64,000 nt of DNA. Source: an uncultured Arsenicibacter sp. GTDB taxonomy: Bacteria > Bacteroidota > Bacteroidia > Cytophagales > Spirosomataceae. The stretch lies in contig NZ_CAMFHL010000009.1 of assembly GCF_945952095.1 (NCBI RefSeq), positions 1-64,000 on the forward strand, read 5' to 3'. Made by a program: the position numbers and the translations under genes. Below are positions 34,868 through 43,943 of the stretch, piece after piece. The notes below the pieces were generated by a model. That model ran no database searches. It was given only the letters and a program-made list of their open reading frames with translations, and was not told the origin of the DNA. Positions within the stretch are counted from its first letter, which is position 1. Each line of letters begins with the position of its first letter.

Positions 34868-36370
34868 CTATTCAGTTGCCGGCTGATGCTCTTTACGCAG
34901 CAGATCGTTTACCGTTTTCACAGGGTTGAAGGTAATCAGCGGCACTTCCACAAAGACAGTACTCCAGTTGGCCATTGCCCCGTTCCACAGCCCCGGCAGC
35001 TCCTGTGCTTTCAGATCTTTGCCGTCTTTAGACTTCTGGGTAATAAAGCCCGTCTGCGGATCACGGAAGTCGGGCAGGTTGTATTTTTTGCCATGACGGT
35101 CTTTCAGGGCGCAGATCAGATCAACCGGGTTGAAGTGCGTCGCCGTGTCGAAAATGGCCTTCTGCTCGGCATCGTCCATGTCAAACTGAGCTGATTCTAC
35201 TACCTGAAGTGATACCGAGCCATCCGGGTTTTGCGCCCAGAACGGACCGCCGCCCGGCTCACCGACGTTTTTCACCATACCGCACGCCCGGACCGGACGG
35301 TCAAGTTTACGGCGGAGATAAGCGATTTTTTCCTCACGGCTGAAGCTTTCGTAGCCAACCGGCGGCAGCGTATACAAGGTCGAACGCAGCAGCTCTTCTG
35401 CCTCGGCAATATAACCGTCGCTGACTTCCTCATGTTCGAGCAGTTCCAGCAGGCGGAATACCTGTTTCTGGGTATCAATCAGCAGGGCAGCCAGCACCTT
35501 TTTATAGGTGATTGTCGTTTCTTTCAGTTCATCCGGAACAACGTTGTCAATGTTTTTGATAAATACGATGTCGGAATCAATATCATTCAGGTTTTCGATC
35601 AGCGCACCGTGGCCGGCAGGACGGAACAGCAGCGAGTCGTCGCTGTTGCGGAACGGCGTATTGTCAAGGTTTACCGAAATCGTATCCGTTGCTTTTTTCT
35701 GCTCGGAGAACGTTACGTCAAACGCCACACCTAACCAGGCTTCGTAGTCCGGTTTTGCTTCGATAATCAGTTGTTCAAAGCGGCTGTGGTGTTCCGGCGA
35801 TACCGTAAAATGTAGGCGAACCAGGCCATTGGCATTGGCATAGGCCGCGCCTTCCACGAGGTGTTCCTCTACCGGTGTGCGCGGTCCGTCGGTATAGCTG
35901 TGGAATTTCAGCAGTCCTTTCGGCAGGCTGCCGTAATCAAGGCCGTCGGCGGTAAGCAGGTAGCGGAGTACGGTCTGCCGGTCTGCCGTAGCGATGTTGT
36001 CACCTTTTGCGGCCATAACGGCTTTCAGGTCTTCGTAAAAGGCAAAATCAGTAAGGCGGGCAAAGAATTCGTCAGTGGCTTTATCGGATTTCCCGTCGAG
36101 GGCGGCAAACAGCGATTTAAACATCCGCGTTGCAGCTCCTGAGGCCGGTACAAATTTCATGAGGGTGTAGTCACCAGTCAGGTCATCGTACTGGTGCAGA
36201 TACGCAAGGATCTGCTCGTCGGATACCCGCACAATGCCGTCGCCGATGGTGGCGGCCTTAATCGCTTTCAGAAAAGGAAACCCATTAACGAAGTGCTGAA
36301 TCTGCTCATTAATGAGGTCGAGGGTGGCACCCTGGCCCTGAATTTGTTCCTGGTCTTGTTGAGAGAACAT
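34868..36370 (-). CDS. DUF4301 family protein
   Basis: A 500-residue cytoplasmic protein of a Bacteroidota-centred family with unknown function. Recognised by VPASGAATRMFKSLFAALDG, the nucleotidyltransferase-like motif KFVPASGAATRMFK, and the block RPAGHGALIENLNDIDSDIVFIKNIDNV. The latter resembles a UDP-sugar pyrophosphorylase-type uridylyl pocket, so an NTP-transferase activity is a family-level guess. It ends 8 nt from the shared terminator and is followed on the same strand, upstream, by mutM with 128 nt between. Confidence 0.85.
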   Translation of the reverse strand: MFSQQDQEQIQGQGATLDLINEQIQHFVNGFPFLKAIKAATIGDGIVRVSDEQILAYLHQYDDLTGDYTLMKFVPASGAATRMFKSLFAALDGKSDKATDEFFARLTDFAFYEDLKAVMAAKGDNIATADRQTVLRYLLTADGLDYGSLPKGLLKFHSYTDGPRTPVEEHLVEGAAYANANGLVRLHFTVSPEHHSRFEQLIIEAKPDYEAWLGVAFDVTFSEQKKATDTISVNLDNTPFRNSDDSLLFRPAGHGALIENLNDIDSDIVFIKNIDNVVPDELKETTITYKKVLAALLIDTQKQVFRLLELLEHEEVSDGYIAEAEELLRSTLYTLPPVGYESFSREEKIAYLRRKLDRPVRACGMVKNVGEPGGGPFWAQNPDGSVSLQVVESAQFDMDDAEQKAIFDTATHFNPVDLICALKDRHGKKYNLPDFRDPQTGFITQKSKDGKDLKAQELPGLWNGAMANWSTVFVEVPLITFNPVKTVNDLLRKEHQPATE

Positions 36371-36498
36371 AGTGGCTTTGTGTCAGAATTTTAGATGGCA
36401 AATACGCGATTTCGCCGGAAACAGCAAAGGGTTGCGCGCCTGCTGACGGACACGAATGATAAAAAATTAAGGTAAATCGACCGTATGCTGAAATGTGC

Positions 36499-37314
36499 TT
36501 ACACCGGCTGGCAATGCGGACAGTACAGGGTCGTTCTTCCGCCGACCACCGTACGCGCAACCGGTGTCCCGCATACCGGGCAGTAGCGGTGTGCGTCCGG
36601 CGAGTCATACGGGCTATGGTCCCACTCACGGGCATGAATCAGAAACGACTTCGGGAAATTCCGGTAAATGGCTTCTTCCTCAATCGCAACGGTCAGTACA
36701 TGCCGGATCGCCGCATGAAGGCGGCTCATGTCGTCGTCGGACAAACTGCCGGCAAGCATCAGCGGGTGAATGCCGGCCTGAAACAGTACATCATCGACAA
36801 TCCAGTTGCCAAGGCCAGCCACGACAGATTGGTCCAGCAGGACGGGTTTTACGGGTGATTTCCGCCGGCGGACACGTGCCGTTAGCTCAGAAAGGGAAAT
36901 GTCCAGACCGTCAGGCGCAATCTTTTTCCGGGCCAGGTACGTATCTATATTATCGACCAGCCCGACGCGCTCAAATTTGCGCGGACAAATAAAGCCAAGG
37001 TTGAATCCGTTCTCGAAGGTAAAAACGATCCGGGCATATTTAGGGCGGCCGACCGACGAGTGATAATATTCCAGATCGCCCGTCATGCCGAAATGAAGGT
37101 GCAGAATTACGGCCGGATCGTCGGTCAGAACAAATAAATTTTTGCCAACGCGGCGGGTACTGGTGAAGGAACGGCCGGTCAGTTTTCCGGTCAGTGTTTC
37201 ATAGTCAACCGTCAGTAATTTGTGGTCCTCGACCAGAATATGATCGATAGGCTGATGCAGTGAAGAGGCCTCGAGATACTGTCTTCTTGTTTCTACTTCG
37301 GGTAATTCAGGCAT
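36499..37314 (-). CDS. mutM: Formamidopyrimidine-DNA glycosylase family protein (MutM/Nei type)
   Basis: Base-excision repair glycosylase and AP lyase for oxidised purines. The 271-residue protein starts MPELPEVET, giving the catalytic N-terminal proline and E3; the beta-lyase-associated lysine appears in STRRVGKNLFVL; helix-two-turn-helix segment VVAGLGNWIVDDVLFQAGIHP; and a C-terminal zinc finger CPVCGTPVART...YCPHC. All catalytic and DNA-binding motifs are present. It stands on the minus strand with its own promoter gap of 190 bp to the divergent coiled-coil gene. Nei-like specificity cannot be excluded. Confidence 0.9.
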   Translation of the reverse strand: MPELPEVETRRQYLEASSLHQPIDHILVEDHKLLTVDYETLTGKLTGRSFTSTRRVGKNLFVLTDDPAVILHLHFGMTGDLEYYHSSVGRPKYARIVFTFENGFNLGFICPRKFERVGLVDNIDTYLARKKIAPDGLDISLSELTARVRRRKSPVKPVLLDQSVVAGLGNWIVDDVLFQAGIHPLMLAGSLSDDDMSRLHAAIRHVLTVAIEEEAIYRNFPKSFLIHAREWDHSPYDSPDAHRYCPVCGTPVARTVVGGRTTLYCPHCQPV

Positions 37315-37506
37315 AGTTTATTAATAATTTTAGTTGTTAATGAAACATTTTTTGCCCGGATACGTTTATAGATTTGTACAAACGCTCAAACACTAAACCG
37401 ATAGACTCCATAGCAAACACTCTACATTCCTGACAAATTTATTGGACTGGAAACATTAGTTGTCTAATTACTCAACTACTTTTTAACCAACTAATTCTAA
37501 CTAGCT

Positions 37507-38457
37507 ATGGAAAATAATCCGCAACAACGGCCACGTACAAGTGGAGCCCTGCTCGCTGCCCTTATTATCATGACAGGGTTAGCAGGTGTATCAAGCTACC
37601 TCTATTTTAATCAGAAACAAGTCTCGGAAAATCAGGAAGTAACGATTGCTGAGCGGGTTGAAGAACTCTCAAACACCCGTGTTAAGCTTGACTCCATTTC
37701 GACCGCTCTGGATGCTAAAATTGCTGAAGTAAAGAAACTGGGTGGTAACGTTGACGAGCTGTTGAAAGTAAAGGCACAGCTGGAGAATGATAAGGCTGCC
37801 CTGCGTAAAGGCAATGCTGCCAACACACGGGCAATGATGGCTAAATACGATGCCAAAATCAAAGAATACGAAGGTTTCCTGATGGAAAGAGACACCCTGA
37901 TCGCTCAGATGCAGCGTGAAAACGGTGTGTTGAAAAATACCAACGAAACCCTTAATACTGAGAATACAAGCCTGCGTACTGAACGGCAGGTAGCCCGCGA
38001 TTCGGTGCGGACATTCGTTGCGCAGAATGAAGACCTGACAGCGAAAGTGACCCGTGCGGCGGCGTTGAAAGCACAAAACGTGAAGGTATACGCTGTATCG
38101 AATAAGGGTAAAGTCAAAGAAGACGATGCTTACAAGGCAAAACGTCTGGACAAAATAAAACTGGAATATACACTGCTGGATAACCCGCTGACGCGCGAAG
38201 AAGCTAAAGAGGTATTTGTCCGCGTTCTTGATCCTGACGGTGCCATTGTTTCTGACATGGCTAACGGCTCAGGCACATTCCAGGTAGATGGCAATGAAAC
38301 GGTGTATACCACAAAACAAACGGTAAATTACACCAACAATACACAGAAAGTAGAATTGCTCTATACCCGTGGTATTCCTTACAAACCAGGTAAATACACA
38401 ATTGAGCTCTACTCAGAAGGCTTCAAGATCGGTTCAGGCGCTTTCGCCGTCCGTTAA
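37507..38457 (+). CDS. Coiled-coil membrane protein of unknown function
   Basis: A 316-residue protein with a single membrane helix (residues 13-33, SGALLAALIIMTGLAGVSSYL), a long coiled coil (about residues 42-185, with heptads such as LDAKIAEVKKLGGNVDELL), and a C-terminal beta-rich domain (about 200-316: VKVYAVSNKGKVKEDD..., VRVLDPDGAIV, GKYTIELYSEGFKIGSGAFAVR). Such proteins are frequent in Cytophagales, often given uninformative names. Orientation suggests coiled coil and Ig-like part in the periplasm. Role unknown; envelope scaffolding is possible. Confidence 0.75.
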   Translation: MENNPQQRPRTSGALLAALIIMTGLAGVSSYLYFNQKQVSENQEVTIAERVEELSNTRVKLDSISTALDAKIAEVKKLGGNVDELLKVKAQLENDKAALRKGNAANTRAMMAKYDAKIKEYEGFLMERDTLIAQMQRENGVLKNTNETLNTENTSLRTERQVARDSVRTFVAQNEDLTAKVTRAAALKAQNVKVYAVSNKGKVKEDDAYKAKRLDKIKLEYTLLDNPLTREEAKEVFVRVLDPDGAIVSDMANGSGTFQVDGNETVYTTKQTVNYTNNTQKVELLYTRGIPYKPGKYTIELYSEGFKIGSGAFAVR

Positions 38458-38482
38458 TCGTCTTTGTTGAACGATAGTTTTT

Positions 38483-38521
38483 AGTGGTGGCACGGTTCAT
38501 GTCGTGCCACCACTTTTTTGT
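38483..38521 (+). terminator. Terminator after the coiled-coil gene
   Basis: A perfect 12-bp stem AGTGGTGGCACG/CGTGCCACCACT (38483-38494 and 38503-38514), 8-nt loop, then T6GT5. The AGTGGTGGCA arm recurs in the repeat at 42179-42228, so this terminator may derive from the same repeat family. Confidence 0.85.
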
Positions 38522-38525
38522 TTTT

Positions 38526-38607
38526 AAAGAGTGAAAGAACGAATGAGTGGGTGCCATGCCAACACACTTGTCAATCGCTCTTTCGCTCTTTACCACTTTC
38601 ACTCTTT
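38526..38607. repeat. Hairpin repeat, copy A of the GAGTGAAAG family
   Basis: AAAGAGTGAAAG (38526-38537) pairs with CTTTCACTCTTT (38596-38607). Inside lies GTCAATCGCTCTTT (38570-38583), identical over 14 bp to an arm of copy B at 42263-42276. The element fills the space between a terminator and the lipoprotein gene ending at 38612. Confidence 0.7.
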
Positions 38608-38611
38608 AAAT

Positions 38612-39376
38612 TCATTGCTCCTCAATGCTGCTGACACCCAGCTCGTTAAAGAGCGTTTGCCAGTAGTGCGTAACTGTCGGGTTGTTTATTTTAGCAGAGG
38701 CATTGGGTTCAAACGGCAGCACCATCGTAATCTCCGGACTGCCGATGGTATATTGTTTTAGCTTTCCGGCATCGGCTTTTGCCCACTCTTCGGCCTGAGC
38801 ATCGTCGCGGGGCGGCGATTCGTGCAGATCGCGCCGGCCGGACCCTTTCATGCTTTCGAGCATATCGCTCAGGTAATACACCTTCACTGGCATCCCGCTT
38901 TCATTAGCTTTGGCAATAACCGGCAAACTAGCCCAGATGTCGGTCCGCTGATTGGATAACGAGCCGTTTTGTCTGGTCAGCTGTTGCAAAACGCGCTGGC
39001 GGATCATGGTTTTCTCCCGCTGGAGCGACAGATCAAATGCCGCCCGGGCAGCTTCGCGGTCGGTCGGGCTGGCGTTCGATACGTCATCCATCTCCGAACG
39101 GACGCTCTGTGACAGCGCACGGGCTTTCGAGGTATTATCGTGAATGAAATAAACCTCCACCTTATCGCCTTTTGTGTGCAGGTTTGCTTCAATCAGGTTG
39201 CTGATCTCCTGCGTGTATTTCTGGTTGACAAATGCCTGATTGACATTGACACTGACGGATTTATCGATAAAAATAAGCGTGTATGTCGGCTCTTCTGTCT
39301 GTACGGGTTTTTCTTTCTCAGAAGAACACCCGAAAATTGCCAGCCCGATCAGGCCGGTCATTAGTAGTTGCTTCAT
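38612..39376 (-). CDS. Lipoprotein with a von Willebrand-like opening
   Basis: A 254-residue lipoprotein: signal peptide and lipobox LIGLAIFGCSS. The mature part opens with YTLIFIDKSVSVNVNQ, which resembles the first strand and DxSxS metal site of vWA domains, followed by a helix and VEVYFIHDNTS. A hydrophobic strand VKVYYLSDMLESMKGSG is a second vWA-like element. The protein ends in GVSSIEEQ. It follows the next gene by 62 nt on the same strand, probably cotranscribed. No family name recognised; function unknown. Confidence 0.65.
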   Translation of the reverse strand: MKQLLMTGLIGLAIFGCSSEKEKPVQTEEPTYTLIFIDKSVSVNVNQAFVNQKYTQEISNLIEANLHTKGDKVEVYFIHDNTSKARALSQSVRSEMDDVSNASPTDREAARAAFDLSLQREKTMIRQRVLQQLTRQNGSLSNQRTDIWASLPVIAKANESGMPVKVYYLSDMLESMKGSGRRDLHESPPRDDAQAEEWAKADAGKLKQYTIGSPEITMVLPFEPNASAKINNPTVTHYWQTLFNELGVSSIEEQ

Positions 39377-39438
39377 CGGAATATGCATTTACAGGCGAAC
39401 CAGACCATGCTGATTCGTTTCATTAACGAGAGAGACCC

Positions 39439-40395
39439 TTACGGAATTGCCAGTGACCGGCGAAGGGTAGAATCGGCCGGCTGGTTCCGGTTCCAGTAAT
39501 CCGACTGAATCGTTTGCTGAAGCACCGCCCGTGAGGTTAATACCTTGTTTTTGGTCGCGTAGGTCTCTTCCCATCCAACGATCCGATAGGGGAACTTGTT
39601 CTCGAAAATGATCGACAACTTCCGCTTATCTGATTTATAATCAATGTCGTATGTTTGCAGGGAGTCTCCTTTAAAGGCAGTGCCCGAATATGCCGAGAGG
39701 GCGACTTCGGCGGTTTGCGGGTCAAGGCGCTGATGCCGGAGTCGGGCAGCCTGTGTACCGGGAACGAGCTGTACCGAACCGGTCGGGAGTTTGTCGGGTG
39801 CCAGGCGAATGCGGTTCCAGAGTTCGTCTTCCAGCATTACTTTAGCCACCGTATAGTCTTCAGCTACTTCATTTTCAAAATAAGACCGGCCCGACACCGC
39901 ATAGCCAGTACTACGCAGATTAAGCTGAATGTAGCTGTGGCCGCACCATTCCTGCGCGGATGTACTCACTTTGAGCGTACGCGGAAATACCGGATTGTTA
40001 ATCGGCGTGAAGACTGAGGTAAACAGCGAATAGTCGTAAATACCGGTCACAAACTTACGGATGATATTGCTCTTCAGCGTCGGTGCTGAGCGGTCGCGGG
40101 TGGCTTCGCTTTCGGATTTCACCTGTGTATCGGTGCGGAAATCTTCCGTTACAAAAATCAAAACCGCCTTGCCGGGCATCAGACTGCCATATTGAGCCTG
40201 TTGCAGCTGATAGCTGTTGATTTCGGCTTTACCGCCAAACCAATAGTCGCGGAACGCCTGACTTTCGGCCACGGCGGGGGCCGGCGGCGGTGTCGGCTCC
40301 TTCTGGAAGATGGTGGCTTTCATGGCAATGGCGAACACAATGGCCAGCAGCACAATGCCCAACAGGAAGTATTTAGTGACCGTATCTTTTTTCAT
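39439..40395 (-). CDS. Conserved Bacteroidota membrane-anchored protein (often mislabelled septum inhibitor Maf)
   Basis: A 318-residue protein with an N-terminal membrane anchor (MKKDTVTKYFLLGIVLLAIVF) and an extracytoplasmic domain containing DYWFGGKAEINSYQLQQAQYG and GKAVLIFVTEDFRTDTQV. I recall proteins with this WFGGKAEI...VFVTEDF pattern being labelled septum formation inhibitor Maf in Bacteroidota, although nothing here resembles the nucleotide pyrophosphatase Maf. It contains KRKLSIIFENKFPYRIVGWEE near the end. ATG 40395 starts the anchor. It precedes the vWA-like lipoprotein gene. Function unknown. Confidence 0.7.
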   Translation of the reverse strand: MKKDTVTKYFLLGIVLLAIVFAIAMKATIFQKEPTPPPAPAVAESQAFRDYWFGGKAEINSYQLQQAQYGSLMPGKAVLIFVTEDFRTDTQVKSESEATRDRSAPTLKSNIIRKFVTGIYDYSLFTSVFTPINNPVFPRTLKVSTSAQEWCGHSYIQLNLRSTGYAVSGRSYFENEVAEDYTVAKVMLEDELWNRIRLAPDKLPTGSVQLVPGTQAARLRHQRLDPQTAEVALSAYSGTAFKGDSLQTYDIDYKSDKRKLSIIFENKFPYRIVGWEETYATKNKVLTSRAVLQQTIQSDYWNRNQPADSTLRRSLAIP

Positions 40396-40505
40396 CGGGA
40401 GCGACAAGGCCGGTATCGCAGAAGAATCCGGCTGAGTTTTTGCCAAAATTACCGAAACTGCGTATTTTTCAAGGTATTCATCGGCATTCAACTTCCGTAC
40501 TTATC

Positions 40506-42107
40506 ATGAAAAAACTGTTTACCTATGCCCTGACCCTGGGTACGCTTCTGCTTACCGGCCATCAGCTGGCGGCACAAATCGAAAAGGCACCGGCCCGGAA
40601 GGCAGCCGAAGGCGACGGCCCGCACAACCGGCTGATCATCCGTGGTGTAACGCTGATCAACAGTACGGGAGCACCGCCGGTTGGCCCGGTTGATATTGTG
40701 GTCGAGAAAAACCGCATTGCCCAGATCCGGCAGGTAGGGTATCCGGGCGTTCCGGTTGATGCCAAAAGCCGGCCTCAGGCCGGTCCGGGCGATAAGGAAC
40801 TCAGCTGCGAGGGCATGTACCTGATGCCGGGGTTTATCGACATGCACGGTCATATCGGTGGTAAAGCGCAGGGCACCAGTGCCGAATATGTGTTTAAACT
40901 GTGGCTCGGGCATGGCATCACTACGGTTCGTGATCCGTCGGCGGGTAACGGCCTTGACTGGGTACTTGATCAGCGGGCACGCAGCGAAAAAAACGAGATT
41001 GTGGCCCCTAGACTTAAGGCCTACACTTCTTTCGGACAGGGCGCTAAAGAACCGGTCACAACGCCGGAGCAGGCACGGGCCTGGGTACGGGAAAACGCGA
41101 AGAAAGGTGCTGACGGTATTAAATTTTTCGGTGCCGAACCGGATGTGTTCCGTGCTGCCCTCGATGAGAACAAAAAGCTGGGGTTGCGGTCGGCCTGCCA
41201 CCATGCCCAGCTGGAAGTGGCCCGGATGAATGTACTGGCGACCGCAAAGGCGGGGCTCACCTCAATGGAGCACTGGTATGGGTTGCCGGAGGCACTTTTT
41301 GAGGACAAAACCGTACAGAACTATCCGGCCGATTACAACTACAATAACGAACAGAACCGGTTCGAAGAGGCGGGTAAGCTGTGGTTACAGGCGGCTAAAC
41401 CCGGTACGGAAAAATGGAATAAAGTCATGGACGAACTCATTGCCATGGACTTTACCATCGACCCGACGTTTAACATCTACGAAGCGAACCGCGAGCTGAT
41501 GCTCGCGCGCCGGGCAGAGTGGCATGATGACTACACCTTGCCGAGCCTGTGGCGGTTTTACGGGCCAAGCCGGATGTCGCACGGTTCTTACTGGCACAAC
41601 TGGGGTACGGAGCAGGAGGTGGCCTGGAAGCGGAATTATCAGTTGTGGATGCAGTTCGTCAACGAGTATAAAAACCGCGGTGGGCGGGTAACGACGGGCT
41701 CAGATTCGGGCTTTATTTACCAGCTGTATGGCTTTGCTTACATCCGCGAGCTGGAATTACTGCGGGAGGCCGGTTTTCACCCGCTGGAAGTCATTCGTGC
41801 GGCTACCATCAAAGGGGCTGAAGCACTCGGGATGGCCGATCAGATCGGGTCGGTTGAGGTCGGTAAACTGGCCGATTTTGTGATTACGGAGGTGAACCCG
41901 TTAGCGAACCTGAAGACACTGTACGGTACCGGTGCGATCCATCTCAACGAGAAAAACGAAGTAGAACGCATCGGCGGCGTGAAGTACACCGTGAAAGACG
42001 GCATTGTATACGACGCCAAACAACTCCTGTCCGATGTCCGCCGGATCGTATCTGACGCCAAAAAGAAAGAAAACTTCGAAATCACCCAGCCGGGCGTCAA
42101 AAAATAA
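40506..42107 (+). CDS. Exported amidohydrolase
   Basis: A 533-residue metal-dependent hydrolase exported by a Sec signal peptide (MKKLFTYALTLGTLLLTGHQLAAQ). The metallo-beta-barrel signatures are MPGFIDMHGHIGGKAQG with the HxH pair, SACHHAQLEVARMN, a VTTGSDSGFIYQ strand with the catalytic Asp, and VEVGKLADFVI near the end. Members split cyclic amides or peptidic bonds, such as imidazolonepropionase- or prolidase-like enzymes; the substrate is not evident. It reads toward the M28 peptidase gene on the opposite strand, possibly both degrading extracellular peptides. Confidence 0.9.
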   Translation: MKKLFTYALTLGTLLLTGHQLAAQIEKAPARKAAEGDGPHNRLIIRGVTLINSTGAPPVGPVDIVVEKNRIAQIRQVGYPGVPVDAKSRPQAGPGDKELSCEGMYLMPGFIDMHGHIGGKAQGTSAEYVFKLWLGHGITTVRDPSAGNGLDWVLDQRARSEKNEIVAPRLKAYTSFGQGAKEPVTTPEQARAWVRENAKKGADGIKFFGAEPDVFRAALDENKKLGLRSACHHAQLEVARMNVLATAKAGLTSMEHWYGLPEALFEDKTVQNYPADYNYNNEQNRFEEAGKLWLQAAKPGTEKWNKVMDELIAMDFTIDPTFNIYEANRELMLARRAEWHDDYTLPSLWRFYGPSRMSHGSYWHNWGTEQEVAWKRNYQLWMQFVNEYKNRGGRVTTGSDSGFIYQLYGFAYIRELELLREAGFHPLEVIRAATIKGAEALGMADQIGSVEVGKLADFVITEVNPLANLKTLYGTGAIHLNEKNEVERIGGVKYTVKDGIVYDAKQLLSDVRRIVSDAKKKENFEITQPGVKK

Positions 42108-42300
42108 AGAGTGAAAGAGTGAGAGAGCGAAAGAGCGGCTTGCAACTGCTATAAAGAGTAAAATGCGGCAGGTGCGAAAGTGGTGGCATTACTGCCAGCT
42201 TGTGTGCGGCTTTAGTCGTGCCACCACTATAAAGGATAAAAAAAGAGCGATTGACAGTCAACGTCAATCGCTCTTTCACTCTTTATCTCTTTCGCTCTTT
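42106..42300. repeat. Composite hairpin repeat, copy B of the GAGTGAAAG family
   Basis: Nested inverted repeats fill this gap between convergent genes. The outer arms are purine-rich AAAGAGTGAAAGAGTG... (42106-42137) and pyrimidine-rich ...CTCTTTCGCTCTTT (42269-42300). An inner perfect 14-bp stem AAAGAGCGATTGAC/GTCAATCGCTCTTT lies at 42242-42276, and AGTGGTGGCA/TGCCACCACT at 42179-42188 and 42219-42228 matches the terminator at 38483. Confidence 0.75.
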
Positions 42301-42302
42301 AA

Positions 42303-43904
42303 TTAAGGTTTATTGCTGTCTACAACCAGACGGCCGTCGCGGTTAACGATTTCCCAGGCCGTGTAGAACACCAGACGGGCTGATTTTTCGGCCAGTTTGA
42401 AGTCGATTTTGTCAACGTCGTCGGTTGGGCGGTGGTAGTCAGGATGCAGGCCGTTGAAATAGAAGATAATAGGTATTTTCTTCTTCGCGAAGTTGTAGTG
42501 GTCAGACCGGTAATAAATACGCTGCGGATCTTTCGGATCATTGTATTTATAGTCCAGCTCCATGTTGATGTACTTCGTGTTGGTCGCTTCGCTGATTGTG
42601 TGCAGTTCCGACGAAAGCTTGTCTGAACCAATTACGTAAATGTAATTGTCGGACTTACCCAGGTGCAGGTCGTCGACGCGGCCTACCATGTCGATATTGA
42701 GGTCAGCAACCGTTTTTTCGAGCGGAATCGCCGGGCTGAAATCAGCGTAGTACTCCGACCCTAACAGTCCTTTTTCTTCACCCGTTACGGTCAGGAACAG
42801 GATTGACCGGCGAGGGCCTTTGCCGTCGGCTTTGGCTTTGGCGAATGCCTGCGCAATTTCCAGCACCGACATCGTACCTGATCCGTCGTCGTTCGCGCCG
42901 TTGTTGATCTGACCGTCCGGACTGATACCGATGTGGTCATAGTGCGACGAAATAACCAGTACTTCATCTTTCTTGTCAGTCCCTTCCAGGAAGCCAAGCA
43001 CGTTTTCGGTACTTACAATTTCTTCCTTACGTTCGGCTTTAACTGCTACCTGACCTTTCAGTGGCGAAGCGGTTGCCTTACCGGCCTGTCCGATCTGCTC
43101 ACCGGCTTTGGCCAGCTGATCGGCCTGAGTGCCTAACAGGGCCGCCGCCATAGGGGCTGAAATCAGGAAAGAGCCAACCGAACCGACATTCTCGGTTGTG
43201 CTTTTCAGCATTAACCGGTTAAAGCGGCCGGCCAGGGCGCCCCGCTGCGCCAGTACGCGTTTGAAGCCTTCGCCGGTTTCTGCCGAAACGATGAAAATCT
43301 GGGCCGCACCCTTTTCCTTGGCCAATGTGGTTTTATTCCGCCAGCTGTCGGCCGCGCCCCATTTCGAGGCATCTTTGGTCCCGCTGATTACCGATGTGCC
43401 GTCTGCTTTTTTGGGCTCGCCATCCAGGAACACAACGGCTTTGCCTTTTACATCAACACTGGCATAATCGTCGTAGGCGTTGTCGCTGATGCCGTAGCCG
43501 ATGAAAACTGTTTCGTACGAGGTTTCCGAAGGCAGGTTCAGTAAGCCATTGCTCGTGAAATCTTTCTGGTAGGCAAACGTCTGTCCGCCCCCTTTCACAT
43601 AGAAATCACCCCATGTTTTGCGGTACAGGTTAAACGATTGCAGGAAGGAGTCCTTGCCTTTGTCGTCTTTAATGATGGGCGTCAGCTTTTCGCTTTTGAA
43701 GTATTTCGCGATGTAATCAGCTGCTTTTTTCTGGCCACGGGTTCCGGTTTCGCGGCCTTCCATTTCGTCAGACGCTAAAATGCGGAGGTGTTTTTCCAGA
43801 TCAGCTGCCGTGATGGTCTTCGCATACGGCGTCGGGTCCTGGGTTTGAGCCTGCAGGGCGAGTGGTGCCGCCAGCAGCCCGTAAAGAATCCAGTTACGAT
43901 TCAT
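42303..43904 (-). CDS. Exported M28-family aminopeptidase with PA domain
   Basis: A 533-residue secreted zinc metallopeptidase. Signal peptide (MNRNWILYGLLAAPLALQAQ), an N-terminal ADLEKHLRILASDEMEGRETGTRG segment typical for M28, an inserted PA-like domain (about residues 120-240), then the catalytic core: LVISSHYDHIG (metal His and Asp), GANDDGSGTMSVLE (Asp), LTVTGEEKGLLGSEYY (catalytic and metal Glu), VGRVDD (Asp) and FNGLHPDYHRPTDDVDKID with the last His. All five ligands are present. It converges with the amidohydrolase gene across a palindromic repeat. Confidence 0.93.
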   Translation of the reverse strand: MNRNWILYGLLAAPLALQAQTQDPTPYAKTITAADLEKHLRILASDEMEGRETGTRGQKKAADYIAKYFKSEKLTPIIKDDKGKDSFLQSFNLYRKTWGDFYVKGGGQTFAYQKDFTSNGLLNLPSETSYETVFIGYGISDNAYDDYASVDVKGKAVVFLDGEPKKADGTSVISGTKDASKWGAADSWRNKTTLAKEKGAAQIFIVSAETGEGFKRVLAQRGALAGRFNRLMLKSTTENVGSVGSFLISAPMAAALLGTQADQLAKAGEQIGQAGKATASPLKGQVAVKAERKEEIVSTENVLGFLEGTDKKDEVLVISSHYDHIGISPDGQINNGANDDGSGTMSVLEIAQAFAKAKADGKGPRRSILFLTVTGEEKGLLGSEYYADFSPAIPLEKTVADLNIDMVGRVDDLHLGKSDNYIYVIGSDKLSSELHTISEATNTKYINMELDYKYNDPKDPQRIYYRSDHYNFAKKKIPIIFYFNGLHPDYHRPTDDVDKIDFKLAEKSARLVFYTAWEIVNRDGRLVVDSNKP

Positions 43905-43943
43905 TGAGTTGATGATATTTAAGATGTTAAGGTAATACAACGA

